Notes under the pieces: model-generated
Told to the model about the DNA's origin: nothing
Database searches by the model: none
Seen by the model: only the letters and a program-made list of their open reading frames with translations
Position numbers and translations under genes: made by a program
Assembly (NCBI RefSeq): GCF_000830985.1
Contig: NZ_CP007151.1
Coordinates: 124,001 to 188,000 of the forward strand
Source of the DNA: Marinobacter similis
GTDB lineage: Bacteria > Pseudomonadota > Gammaproteobacteria > Pseudomonadales > Oleiphilaceae
Length of the DNA stretch: 64,000 nt
Reading direction: 5' to 3'
In this document: in pieces, positions 51,730-61,565 of the stretch
Numbering within the stretch: position 1 is the first letter of the stretch
Layout: every line of letters begins with the position of its first letter

Positions 51730-52875
51730 GTGCGTCCTGCTTGCTTTAGCGCCATATTGCTGTGTGTCCTCCCGAGTTGGACCTTCGCGTCAGCTCCCCA
51801 AGGCATACCAATGCTAAACCTGAACCCAGGCAACGTTCTGGAGTCGGTAACTCGTTATGTCGCTTCCAAGGTCCGTTTCTCAGGCAAAACCGACGCAAAT
51901 AGAGATCAGATAAGAGATACCCTGGGTCTTGTCGGCAACGACCTTATTTGGTCCCAGCACCAATTTGGCATCAATTATCAGGATTCAAACGGCTGGCGAA
52001 ACGGTGAGGACACGAACCAACTGGCCCTGAACTATGGCATTTCCTTGTCAGATATTGTTCTTGGCTTCCAGTATCAGGCAAGCGATTACTCGGGGTTTTC
52101 GGTAGGTTCTGGCCACAGATTCGATTCAGACCGCTCTCAGCGGGCACTGAAGCTGACTGGAACCCGGCGGTGGTTTTCCTGGCGCGGTCTAAATTTTAGC
52201 GGTGTACTCTCCCACTCGGTCGAGAAGAAAACGGTTACCGAAGATCGGGGCTGGGAGGAGGACTCGCTCCATCAGTTGTCAAAATTGGGAATTGAAGCCC
52301 GAAAAGAGGGGCAGCTCTTATCGGGAGTGACATCCTCTGCCAGTATTGCCGCCTTCGGTGGCGTCGATTTGCAGGAAGTGGATCATGCCAGTGGTGGGGA
52401 TGTAAGCCGGGATAGGTTCCAGAAGTTAGCCTTGTCGGCATCGCTTAGCAAGAAGGCCCATGACTGGACCTTTGGGCTGGGCGGGCGTTATCAGTTTGCT
52501 GACAGTGATTTGCCAGAGTCGGAATGGCAGTCTGTTGCGGGCCCGTCACTGGCGATCGGATATAACGGCAAAAGCCGGCAAGCCCCTGAAGGCGGTTGGC
52601 TGAAGTTGCATGCCGGAAGCCCCAAATTCCAGCTGCCGCTTTTCTCAGCTGTTCGCTCCTCGGTAACTATGTCGGTATTACGGGGGTGGACTCCAAATCT
52701 CGATTTCACCGGTGAACGTTCCGGGAATGCGAGCGTCGGTGAGCTCTCTTTGAGACTGGCCGCCCGGGATTTCAGTGCCGCCATGAGCGTCGGTAAGATA
52801 CTCGATGCCTCAGACGGTATGATGGAAGTGCCGACCCGCCCTGATTTATCCCTGTCGTTTTCTGTAGGTCTGTAG
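51730..52875 (+). CDS. Predicted outer-membrane beta-barrel protein next to OPG genes
   Basis: A 381-residue protein with signal peptide ending TFAS, no long hydrophobic helices, many alternating strands (NQLALNYGISLSDIVLGFQYQ), glycine-rich turns and a C-terminal LSLSFSVGL strand. The family was not recognised; the C-terminal half loosely recalls two-partner secretion barrels but no POTRA domain is present. 117 bp before opgG, same strand. Could be a porin for glucans or an assembly-related barrel; neither is shown. Confidence 0.7.
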   Translation: MRPACFSAILLCVLPSWTFASAPQGIPMLNLNPGNVLESVTRYVASKVRFSGKTDANRDQIRDTLGLVGNDLIWSQHQFGINYQDSNGWRNGEDTNQLALNYGISLSDIVLGFQYQASDYSGFSVGSGHRFDSDRSQRALKLTGTRRWFSWRGLNFSGVLSHSVEKKTVTEDRGWEEDSLHQLSKLGIEARKEGQLLSGVTSSASIAAFGGVDLQEVDHASGGDVSRDRFQKLALSASLSKKAHDWTFGLGGRYQFADSDLPESEWQSVAGPSLAIGYNGKSRQAPEGGWLKLHAGSPKFQLPLFSAVRSSVTMSVLRGWTPNLDFTGERSGNASVGELSLRLAARDFSAAMSVGKILDASDGMMEVPTRPDLSLSFSVGL

Positions 52876-52991
52876 CTTTTACCGAGCCTTTACAAAGATG
52901 TCACTTGTGACTCTCTGCGCTTATCGTTTTTCATATCAGGTGCTTGGCCATAAGGATGGGCACCCGAAAACTAGCGCAAGGAGTTCATTTG

Positions 52992-54533
52992 ATGATCGAT
53001 TCGAGAAAGTTGCGACCGGTTTTTCCGTTGCTCTGTTTAATGCTTATGCCAAGCGGTGTTCAGGCATTCACATTCAACGAAGTGGTTAATCAGGCACGAA
53101 CTCTTTCTACCTCCGAATATACGGCTCCCGAACCGGTCCCCCAATTTCTTCGCGACCTCAGCTATTCCCGCTACCAGTCAATTCAATTTCGGCCCGAATC
53201 CAGTGTCTGGCGTTCATCAGGTTCTCCGTTTCAGATCATGATGATGCAGCCTGGAAGCGTTTATTCCCATGCGGTTGAGCTGAATATCGTGGATAGCGAG
53301 GGTGTGCGCGAAATACCGTTCAGCAAGAGTCATTTTAGCTATCCAGATGAAGAGCTTGGAAAGCGAATTCCTGCCGATCTTGGATACTCTGGCTTCAAAC
53401 TGACGTACCCGCTGAATAACTCTGACGCCGCCGACCAGTTCCTGGTGTTTGGCGGGGCCAGCTATTTCCGGGGCGTTGGTCGGGAGCAGGTGTTCGGCCT
53501 CTCTGGCAGAGCGGTGACTGTTGACACTGGACTGCCTTCAGGTGAGGAGTTTCCGGCGTTCACAAAATTCTGGCTGGTTCGCCCCGACAATGACGCCGAC
53601 GAGATGGTGGTTTTAGCGTTGTTGGACGGCCCATCCCTGACCGGCGCATATCAATTCACCGTATCTCCCGGCGAAAACACCGAAATTGACGTTGATGCGC
53701 GGCTGTTTTATCGCAACGACGTCGAACAACCTGGCTTTGCGCCGCTAACGTCGATGTTTTATTACGGTGAAAACTCCCGGAAACCACGCGGTCAGTGGCG
53801 CCCGGAAGTCCACGATTCCGATGGTCTCGTGATTCATGACAAGGCTACGGGCGAATGGTTGTGGCGTCCGCTGGTCAACCCGGAAAAGCTCCGCTTGAGC
53901 TATCACAATGTAGAGCGCCTGGCAGGCTTTGGGCTGATGCAGAGGGACCAGCACTTCAAATCCTTTGAAGACAGCGAGGCCCTTTACGAAAGCCGGCCAA
54001 GTGCCTGGGTGGAACCCAAGGGCGATTGGGGTAGCGGTCAGGTTGCCTTGGTTGAAATTCCCAGCAAGTCCGAGGCGAATGACAACACTGTCGCGTTCTG
54101 GACGCCAGACGAACCTGCTCGTGCGGGAGATGCCGTAAAGCTCAGCTACAGGCTCCATTTCGGGCAGCCAGAAGTCAGTCAGCAACCAGGAGGACACACG
54201 ACGGCAACCTTTATCGGCGGGAATGAAGGAGCCGTCGCGAACGAAAACGCCTATCGGTTTGTCATCGATTTTCAAGACGGATCGCTTGATTCTCTTGCTG
54301 CGGATGCAGCTGTCATAAGCAACGTCTCGGGCGGAGAAGGCGTAGAAGTGCTCGAGCATTTTGTGCAATACGTTGAGGCCAAAGATGTTTGGCGGTTGTC
54401 CGTTCTGGCCCAGTCGACTCCGAGTGAGAGCCTGACCTTAAGGGGGTTCCTGAGTCTGGATGGTGAGCCGCTCACTGAGACGTGGACCTATGAGCTCGGA
54501 GCGGACAGTGTGCTTCGCCAGCAGCCGGAATGA
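52992..54533 (+). CDS. opgG: Osmoregulated periplasmic glucan biosynthesis protein OpgG
   Basis: A 513-residue periplasmic protein: signal peptide ending GVQA then FTFNEVVNQAR, and the full MdoG fold (YSRYQSIQFRPESSVWR, FGGASYFRGVGREQVFGLSGRAV, HDSDGLVIHDKATGEWLWRPL, YESRPSAWVEPKGDWGSG). Required for beta-1,2/1,6-glucan backbone or branch formation; recent studies assign glycoside-hydrolase activity to the OpgG/OpgD family. AAGGAG before ATG 52992; in-frame ATGs upstream at 52944 lack a good signal-peptide fit. Confidence 0.93.
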   Translation: MIDSRKLRPVFPLLCLMLMPSGVQAFTFNEVVNQARTLSTSEYTAPEPVPQFLRDLSYSRYQSIQFRPESSVWRSSGSPFQIMMMQPGSVYSHAVELNIVDSEGVREIPFSKSHFSYPDEELGKRIPADLGYSGFKLTYPLNNSDAADQFLVFGGASYFRGVGREQVFGLSGRAVTVDTGLPSGEEFPAFTKFWLVRPDNDADEMVVLALLDGPSLTGAYQFTVSPGENTEIDVDARLFYRNDVEQPGFAPLTSMFYYGENSRKPRGQWRPEVHDSDGLVIHDKATGEWLWRPLVNPEKLRLSYHNVERLAGFGLMQRDQHFKSFEDSEALYESRPSAWVEPKGDWGSGQVALVEIPSKSEANDNTVAFWTPDEPARAGDAVKLSYRLHFGQPEVSQQPGGHTTATFIGGNEGAVANENAYRFVIDFQDGSLDSLAADAAVISNVSGGEGVEVLEHFVQYVEAKDVWRLSVLAQSTPSESLTLRGFLSLDGEPLTETWTYELGADSVLRQQPE

Positions 54534-54555
54534 ACGGGTAGAGGGAGCAAGCCAT

Positions 54556-54858
54556 ATGGATGACATGGCGTTTCAGGATATTTTCAATCGGCTCTACGGT
54601 TATTTGAGAGAGTCCGATGTGACAATGACCAATGACCGTTTTCGGCAGCTTTTACTACTGATTGATGACGCCATTGAATCTGTGTCCCAGAGAGGCGACG
54701 ACGCAACGAGTGCTGTACTGAATGCGGCCATGGACCGCATGGAGGACTATTTCCCGGCAACGCGGGTCGCGGTGGCTGCTGCGGCTCCGCCGCTGAAGCG
54801 GGGCAGTATAGGCTATGCGCGTTCGCCAGCAACGGGAGAACAACGTGGATCCCACTGA
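54556..54858 (+). CDS. 100-residue hypothetical protein between opgG and opgH
   Basis: Starts MDDMAFQDIFNRLYGYLRES; predicted helical, no signal peptide or membrane segment, Ala-rich end. ATG 54556 has a GGGAG site and the C-terminus overlaps the opgH start by 14 bases, so it is in the same operon. Not recognised; position suggests a cytoplasmic accessory of glucan synthesis or of OpgH. Confidence 0.65.
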   Translation: MDDMAFQDIFNRLYGYLRESDVTMTNDRFRQLLLLIDDAIESVSQRGDDATSAVLNAAMDRMEDYFPATRVAVAAAAPPLKRGSIGYARSPATGEQRGSH

Positions 54859-56941
54859 GAGCCCTCGTTGGCGCCGTGTGGCCATGGTCAGGAGATCCCT
54901 GATGGCACTGCTGGTGTTCGGCCAAACTGCCGTCGCCGGATACTATCTGTTGTGGATCCTGCCCTATCATGGCCATACCCCTCTGGAGCTGGGGCTCCTT
55001 TTTCTCTTTGCCATTCTGTATGCCTGGATCGCCGTCGGTTTCTGGACAGCAGTCTGGGGCTTCGTCATTAGAATCACCGGTGGCGATCGCCACTCTCGCC
55101 TTAAGCGCCATTCCGATGACGAACTGGACGCCACACCTCTGAAGAAAACGGCGGTCATACTTCCTATCTACCATGAGCCAGTCCGCTGGACTCTGGATGG
55201 TCTGAAGGCTGTCTATCAAGATATCGCGGACCAGGGCCAGCTGGACAGTTTCGAGTTCTATATTCTCTCTGATAGCCGGAATCCGGATGTCTGGCTGGAA
55301 GAGCAAGTGGCCTGGAGCGACTTGATCCGGGAGTTGGGTGCTGAAGGGCGGATTTTCTACCGGCGCAGGCCAGTCAACCTTAATTTCAAGAGTGGCAATG
55401 TGGCGGACTTTTTGCGCCGTTGGGGCCGTTGGCACAAATACATGATCGTATTGGACGCCGATAGCCTACTTAGTGGTCGTACGCTGGTGCGCATGGTTCG
55501 GTTGATGGAGCGTGAGCCCCGCATTGGCATCCTGCAAACGAACCCCAACGTCATTAACGGACAGTCCTTGTTCGCGCGTATCCAGCAGTTTGCCAACCGG
55601 TTTTATTCGCCACTATTTGCCACCGGCCTGGCGGCTATCCAAATGGGTGATGCGGCGTTCTGGGGGCACAATGCCATCCTGCGTATTGAGCCGTTCATGA
55701 AGCATTGTGGATTGCGCAAGCTCCCGGGACGCGGCCTGTTTGGCGGCCCGATCATGAGTCATGATTTCGTTGAGGCCGCCTATATAGGGCGCGCTGGCTA
55801 TGAGGTCTGGCTGGAGCCGAACCTTGGCGAAAGTTATGAGGAATCGCCTCCAACTTTGGGCGACGAATTGGCCAGGGACAATCGATGGGCTAAAGGTAAC
55901 CTGCAACACCTCTGGATTATGTTGCGAGAACCGGGGATTCGGTTTGCCCACCGAATGGCATTCCTGAACGGCATCATGGCCTATCTCGCCTCGCCACTGT
56001 GGCTGGCGTTTCTGATACTGACTAGCATTGAAGCGGCTCAAATGACGCTGGCGCCGATCGACTATTTTCCTGAGGGGCATCAGGGGCTGTTTCCGCTTTG
56101 GCCGGAATGGCGACCCGAGTGGGCCCTGGGTTTGGCCTTGAGTACTCTGATGCTGCTGTTCCTGCCAAAATTCCTGGCGATTTTCGATTCTATGATCCAT
56201 CGAACGACGACATCGTTTGGTGGACTACCTCGCTTGCTGATCAGTGTGTTCGTCGAGATCGCAGTCTCGGTTCTGCTGGCGCCGATACGGATGTTGGCCC
56301 ATAGCCGGTTCGTTATCGCAGCTTTGCTTAATCTGTCGCTGAAATGGGCCGGACAGAATCGCACCGACGAGATGACCTGGTCGAGTGGCTTTAGATCCCA
56401 GTTGCCTGCAATGGCAGTGGGTGCCAGTTGGGCGGGGTTCGCCTGGACGCTTGATCCTCTGTTCTTCTTCTGGTCCTTACCTGTGGCTGTGCCATTGATA
56501 TTGTCAGCACCAACGTCAGTTCTGCTTAGCCGCCAGGCCCTTGGGATTGGCCTGCTTAATAAAGGAATACTGATGATTCCAGAGGAGCGGCGTCCAATCT
56601 CGTTGCTTACCCGTGCCCGGGGTTATCGATCGGAAGAGCGGCCAGCGACTGTTCTGACGCCTTTCCAGCAGGCAGTGCTGGTTCCAGGAATAAACCAGGT
56701 CCATCAGTCATTGGGACGAGATGCTAGTAATGCGGTTCGCCAGACCAGGCTACATCGGCTCCGTGATCGTTGCGTAGAGCAGGGACCTGGTGCGCTCACC
56801 AATTCGGAAGTGGCGCAGATTGCACGCGATAAGGCGACGTTGAGAGAGCTTCACCGTATGGCCTGGAGAACGCCAAAAGACAGTTACTGGGGGCGGATTA
56901 TTCAGCTCCTGACCAGCACGGCAGCGAACCAGAAAACATAG
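54845..56941 (+). CDS. opgH: Glucan biosynthesis glucosyltransferase OpgH
   Basis: Inner-membrane GT2 enzyme polymerising glucose from UDP-glucose to make periplasmic glucans. Seen: N-terminal helices, catalytic domain VILPIYHEPVRW…YILSDSRNPD, LDADSLL (D-x-D), MSHDFVEAAYI, and DNRWAKGNLQHL (the Q/R-x2-R-W-like motif), then a C-terminal multi-helix region. GTG 54845 preferred with GGGAG upstream (698 residues); ATG 54815 is in frame. In E. coli OpgH also moonlights in cell-size control via its N-terminus. Confidence 0.93.
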   Translation: MDPTESPRWRRVAMVRRSLMALLVFGQTAVAGYYLLWILPYHGHTPLELGLLFLFAILYAWIAVGFWTAVWGFVIRITGGDRHSRLKRHSDDELDATPLKKTAVILPIYHEPVRWTLDGLKAVYQDIADQGQLDSFEFYILSDSRNPDVWLEEQVAWSDLIRELGAEGRIFYRRRPVNLNFKSGNVADFLRRWGRWHKYMIVLDADSLLSGRTLVRMVRLMEREPRIGILQTNPNVINGQSLFARIQQFANRFYSPLFATGLAAIQMGDAAFWGHNAILRIEPFMKHCGLRKLPGRGLFGGPIMSHDFVEAAYIGRAGYEVWLEPNLGESYEESPPTLGDELARDNRWAKGNLQHLWIMLREPGIRFAHRMAFLNGIMAYLASPLWLAFLILTSIEAAQMTLAPIDYFPEGHQGLFPLWPEWRPEWALGLALSTLMLLFLPKFLAIFDSMIHRTTTSFGGLPRLLISVFVEIAVSVLLAPIRMLAHSRFVIAALLNLSLKWAGQNRTDEMTWSSGFRSQLPAMAVGASWAGFAWTLDPLFFFWSLPVAVPLILSAPTSVLLSRQALGIGLLNKGILMIPEERRPISLLTRARGYRSEERPATVLTPFQQAVLVPGINQVHQSLGRDASNAVRQTRLHRLRDRCVEQGPGALTNSEVAQIARDKATLRELHRMAWRTPKDSYWGRIIQLLTSTAANQKT

Positions 56942-57001
56942 ATAAAGGTGTTGGGAATCCGTTGCGAACGTTTCAGGTTTCGATATTGGGAGATTGTAGA
57001 A

Positions 57002-58586
57002 ATGGATCGACGACTTTTATTGCAGCTTTTTGCGGCGGGTGTCGGAATTCAAGCCCTTCCGGCCGGTTTTCTGTACGCAGCTGGAAAAGAGGGCAATGCA
57101 GGCTACGGCGAGAGCAAGCCATTCAGTTACGAATGGCTTAAAGGGCATGCCAGGCATCTTGCAGCGCAGGATTTTCGATCCAAAAAAGGAGAACTGCCGC
57201 AATCTCTGAAGGATCTGTCCTGGGATGACTATCAGGCGATACGGTTCAGGCCCGAGCATGCCCTGTGGAGTGACGCCGCATTACCCTATCAAATACAGCT
57301 CTTCCATCTGGGACTGTATTTCCAGACCCCTGTAAAAATCCATGAAGTCGTCGACGGTCAGGCCACTGAGCTTGCTTACGATCCGGAGTATTTCGAGTAC
57401 GAGGGCGAGCAGCCGCTGGGAGAGCTGCCTTCCAATCTGCTTTGCCGGTTTTCGACTGCATCACCACAGTGACTTCCAATACGACCTCGCCGCGTTTCTT
57501 GGGGCAAGTTATTTCAGGGCGGTGGGCAAGGAAAAGCAATATGGCATGTCGGCGAGAGGGCTGGCGATTGATACAGCCAGCCCAGAAGAAGAGGAGTTCC
57601 CCCGATTTTCGGCATTTTGGTTGGAAAAGCCCAAGCCGGGGGCTCGTGCATTAAGAGTCTGGGCTCTGCTGGAATCACCGAGTGTTACCGGTGCATATGC
57701 TTTCGTGTTGGACCCAGGCGCAAACTTTGTCATGGACGTCGATGTCGCCCTTTACCCACGGAAGCAACTGGATCGGATAGGTATTGCGCCTTTAACAAGC
57801 ATGTATCAAGTGGGCGAGAACGATCGGCGCATGGGCTATGACTGGCGTCCGGAAATCCATGACTCCGACGGCCTCTCAATCCGCACCGGTCATGGTGAAT
57901 GGATCTGGCGGCCATTGGTCAATCCAAGGGAGTTGAGATACAACAGTTTTGTTGACAATAGTCCAAAAGGATTCGGGCTGCTTCAGCGGGACAGAAATTT
58001 TGGTCACTATCAGGACGACGGCGTTTTCTATGAGCGTCGGCCTAGTCTTTGGGTAGAGCCGAAGAACGAATGGGGGGCAGGGCGCATTGACCTGGTTGAG
58101 ATCTCGACCGTTGACGAAACCTTCGACAACATCGTCGCGTACTGGAACCCGGAGGAAGCCCTGAAACCAGGGACTGAGTACCTGTTCGGTTATCGTCTGA
58201 ATTGGGGAACCGAGTTGCCATTGGGCACGGGGGAGTTGGCGACTGCACGCGCAACCCGAACTGGATTGGGTGGCGTTGTTGGCCAGGAGCGCGAGTACTT
58301 CTCTCGCCGGTTTGCTATCGATTTTGCCGGTGGGATGCTCGAAATGCTCGGAGACGATGCCGGGATAGAGCCTGAAATATCGGTTAGCCGTGGTTCGGTG
58401 GAAATAACGTCTGCCCGCCCGCTGGCATCTATTAAAGGGTATCGGGTTATGTTCGATCTTGTTCCTGATGATTCCCTGGAGCCAATCAACCTTTCAGTGG
58501 TGCTCAAGGTTGGCCAGGAAGTGCTGACTGAAACCTGGGTGTATCAGTACTCGCCACCCCCTATGGATGAGCGCAAACTGTATTGA
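57002..58586 (+). CDS. opgD: Glucan biosynthesis protein OpgD-like (Tat signal; one frame break)
   Basis: Second MdoG-family protein. Starts MDRRLLLQLFAAGVG, a twin-arginine-like signal, as in OpgD. Family blocks: WDDYQAIRFRPEHALW, FLGASYFRAVGKEKQYGMSARG, HDSDGLSIRTGHGEWIWRPL, YERRPSLWVEPKNEWGAG. Frame is lost near 57437 where AATCTGCTTTG probably lacks two bases (expected AAT CTG GGC TTT GCC); repair gives 528 residues. ATG 57002 follows GGAG. Confidence 0.88.
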
Positions 58587-58600
58587 ATGACGAACTGATA

Positions 58601-58694
58601 TGTTAACAATTTATTCGGTTCCAATCGCTGCTTTGTTGACAATAACCGATGCGAGGAGTAGTTTTCTCGAAATTACTTCGGTTTTGTTGACAAA
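58601..58694. promoter_or_regulatory. Repeated TGTTGACAA-type sites before the GntR gene
   Basis: Three related elements upstream of the GntR start: TGTTAACAA (58601-58609), TTTGTTGACAA (58632-58642) and TTTTGTTGACAAA (58682-58694). The third ends two bases before the ATG at 58697 and covers the ribosome site. Likely operators for autoregulation of the prp regulator; assignment is from repetition and position. Confidence 0.55.
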
Positions 58695-58696
58695 GC

Positions 58697-59377
58697 ATGA
58701 GAGAAAATAGCCCTCCGGTATACACAAGAGCTGATGAAGCGTTTGATTGTCTGCAAACGGCAATCGTAAAAGGTGAGCTCGCGCCTGGCGAAAAAATCGG
58801 CGAACTTGAGCTTTGTACCCGCTTTAATCTTACCCGTGGGCCTCTTCGGGAGGCGATTGGTCGCCTGGAGTCTCGTGGTCTATTAGTACGAAGGCCCCAT
58901 GCCGGTGTCAAAGTGGTGGCGGTAAGCGCTGCCGAACTCCTTGAGCTCTATCTAATTCGTGAGAACATGGAAGGTTTGGCTGCGCGCCAGGCTGCCGAAC
59001 GGATGACCGACAGCGAAATCGCTGATCTGCAGTCTACCCTGGATGCCCATGAACAAATGATCGACGAAGCCCAGGGACAGGCCTACTATCAAGCCGAAGG
59101 GGATTACGATTTCCATCACCGGATCGCCACCGGTAGCCGCAATACCAAACTGGCCCAGATGCTACTGGGCGATCTGTATTACATGGTGCGAATGTACCGT
59201 TACCGGTTAAGCACCTCAGCCGGGCGCCCCCATCGTGCGCTCGGGGAACACCGCCGTATCGTCGAAGCCATCGCCCAGCGCGACGGCGAACTCGCCGAAT
59301 TTCTGATGAAAAGACACATTAACGCTGCTCGCCGAAATATTGAAAAACAGATTCAAGATGGCGTGTTAACTATCTGA
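58697..59377 (+). CDS. GntR-family (FCD) regulator of the prp operon
   Basis: A 226-residue regulator: winged helix N-terminus (ADEAFDCLQTAIVKGELAPGEKI…LTRGPLREAIGRLESRGLL) and an FCD effector domain (YDFHHRIATGSRNTKLAQML with Asp/His metal-site residues). Located 43 bp before prpB, the place of PrpR-type GntR regulators of methylcitrate genes in pseudomonads and relatives. Effector probably methylcitrate or methylisocitrate; inferred. Confidence 0.88.
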   Translation: MRENSPPVYTRADEAFDCLQTAIVKGELAPGEKIGELELCTRFNLTRGPLREAIGRLESRGLLVRRPHAGVKVVAVSAAELLELYLIRENMEGLAARQAAERMTDSEIADLQSTLDAHEQMIDEAQGQAYYQAEGDYDFHHRIATGSRNTKLAQMLLGDLYYMVRMYRYRLSTSAGRPHRALGEHRRIVEAIAQRDGELAEFLMKRHINAARRNIEKQIQDGVLTI

Positions 59378-59419
59378 GTTAATTCGAGCCAACTAATTCG
59401 AACGAAGAGGAAATGCACT

Positions 59420-60307
59420 ATGTCCAGCAAACTATCTCCGGGCGCCCGTTTCCGGAAAGCCCTGAACGAAAATAAGCCGCTCCAGATTGTTGGAACCGTC
59501 AATGCCTACAGTGCAATGATGGCTCAGAAAGTAGGGCACCAGGCCATCTATCTGTCCGGTGGCGGTGTGGCCAACGCCTCTTATGGTTTGCCGGATCTCG
59601 GAATGACCACGATGAACGACGTGGTTGAGGACGTTCGCCGGATTACTGCAGCCAGTGATCTGCCGCTGCTGGTGGATATCGACACTGGCTGGGGCGGTGC
59701 TTTCAATATTGGCCGCACCATTCGGGAAATGGAACGTGCCGGTGCTGCTGCTGTCCATATTGAGGACCAGGTTGCCCAGAAGCGCTGCGGACACCGGCCC
59801 AACAAGGAGATCGTATCCCAGGAAGAAATGGTCGATCGCATCAAGGCGGCCGTCGACGCCCGTGAAAACGATGATTTCTTCATTATGGCCCGCACCGATG
59901 CGTTCCAGAAGGAAGGCCTGGATGCCGCCATTGAGCGCGCGAAGGCCTGTATCGAGGCCGGGGCAGACGGTATCTTTGCGGAAGCGGTTACCGAACTTGA
60001 GCACTACAAGGCTTTCTCTGAGGCGCTAGACGTGCCGATTCTGGCAAACATCACCGAGTTTGGCGCCACGCCTCTGTATAACCGCAAAGAACTGGGAGAA
60101 GCCGGCGCTGACATGGTGCTCTATCCGCTGAGTGCTTTCCGTGCCATGAACAAGGCGGCCCTGACGGTTTACCAGAACATTCTGGACAAAGGCGATCAGA
60201 AAGATGTCGTTGACCTCATGCAGACGCGGATGGAACTCTACGATTTCCTGAACTACCACGAGTTTGAACAGAAGCTGGACCAACTCTTCCAGCAACAAAA
60301 AAACTAA
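59420..60307 (+). CDS. prpB: Methylisocitrate lyase PrpB
   Basis: A 295-residue member of the isocitrate-lyase/PEP-mutase family. Cleaves 2-methylisocitrate to pyruvate and succinate. Seen: [27 protein letters not shown], catalytic loop KRCGHRPNK with active-site Cys, and [18 protein letters not shown] site before ATG 59420. Opens the methylcitrate cycle for propionyl-CoA use. Confidence 0.95.
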   Translation: MSSKLSPGARFRKALNENKPLQIVGTVNAYSAMMAQKVGHQAIYLSGGGVANASYGLPDLGMTTMNDVVEDVRRITAASDLPLLVDIDTGWGGAFNIGRTIREMERAGAAAVHIEDQVAQKRCGHRPNKEIVSQEEMVDRIKAAVDARENDDFFIMARTDAFQKEGLDAAIERAKACIEAGADGIFAEAVTELEHYKAFSEALDVPILANITEFGATPLYNRKELGEAGADMVLYPLSAFRAMNKAALTVYQNILDKGDQKDVVDLMQTRMELYDFLNYHEFEQKLDQLFQQQKN

Positions 60308-60352
60308 TTCGATACGTGACTGATGATCATCTTGAGATGAGGGAGAGGAACA

Positions 60353-61482
60353 ATGGCTGAAGCGAAGAAACTCGAAGGCGCTGGTCTGCGCGGACAGGTA
60401 GCTGGCCAAACGGCGCTGTGTACTGTCGGCCAATCCGGAGCGGGCCTGACGTATCGAGGTTATGAAATCGCCGATCTGGCCGAAAAGGCGCAGTTTGAAG
60501 AAATCGCTTACCTGCTTTTAAGGGGCAAGCTGCCAAATCGTCAGGAGCTGGACGCCTACAAGCAGAAGCTGCATAGCCTGCGTGGTTTGCCGGATGCGCT
60601 GAAGACTGTACTGGAACAAATCCCGAAAGACGCCCATCCGATGGACGTCATGCGGACCGGTTGTTCTATGCTGGGCAACCTGGAAACGGAAGCGGATTTT
60701 TCCGAACAGGATGACAAGATCGACCGTATGCTGGCGGCCTTCCCATCCATCATCACATACTGGTACCGCTTCGCCCACGAGGGTGTGCGGATCGAAACCG
60801 ACAGTGATGTAGATTCCATCGGTGGCCACTTCCTGGAACTGCTTCACGCAAAAAGCCCAGCGAGTTGCATGAGAAGGTGATGAACGTGTCCCTGATCCTG
60901 TACGCGGAGCACGAATTCAATGCGTCCACCTTCACTGCCCGCGTTTGTGCCTCCACTCTGTCCGACATCCACAGCTGCGTGACCGGCGCCATCGGTACCC
61001 TCCGTGGGCCGTTGCATGGTGGTGCTAACGAAGCCGCCATGGCGCTGATTCAGAAGTTCCAGACAGCGGACGAGGCGGAAGAAGGCCTGATGGGTATGCT
61101 GGCTCGGAAAGAGAAGATCATGGGCTTTGGCCATGCCATCTACAAGGAATCCGACCCGCGTAATGCCATCATCAAGCAATGGTCCAAGAAGCTGGCGGAT
61201 GAAGTCGGCGATACCGTGCTTTACCCGGTGTCGGTCCGTTGTGAAGAGGTGATGTGGCGCGAGAAAAAACTGTTCTGCAACGCCGATTTCTTCCACGCAT
61301 CGGCGTACCACTTCATGGGAATCCCGACCGAGCTGTTCACGCCTATTTTTGTGATGTCTCGGGTTTCCGGTTGGACCGCACACGTGAAAGAACAGCGGGA
61401 AAACAACCGCATCATCCGCCCCAGTGCTGAATACACCGGCCCGGCGGACTCGAAGTGGGTGCCCATCGACGAGCGTCCATAA
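60353..61482 (+). CDS. prpC: 2-methylcitrate synthase PrpC (one frame break)
   Basis: Citrate-synthase fold; condenses propionyl-CoA with oxaloacetate. Seen: GLTYRGYEIADLAEKA, LYAEHEFNASTFTARVC with active-site His, GPLHGGANE, and ESDPRNAIIKQWSKKLAD. The short form (376 residues) and operon context indicate methylcitrate rather than citrate synthase. Frame is lost near 60850 (CACGCAAA for CACGGCAAA). Confidence 0.94.
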
Positions 61483-61565
61483 GACGGGCAGGGCGCTCTC
61501 CCGCGAGTTGAGGAGAGCGCCGGTTTCCGCTCACACCTTCGATTTTCCGATATGAGTTTCTGGCC

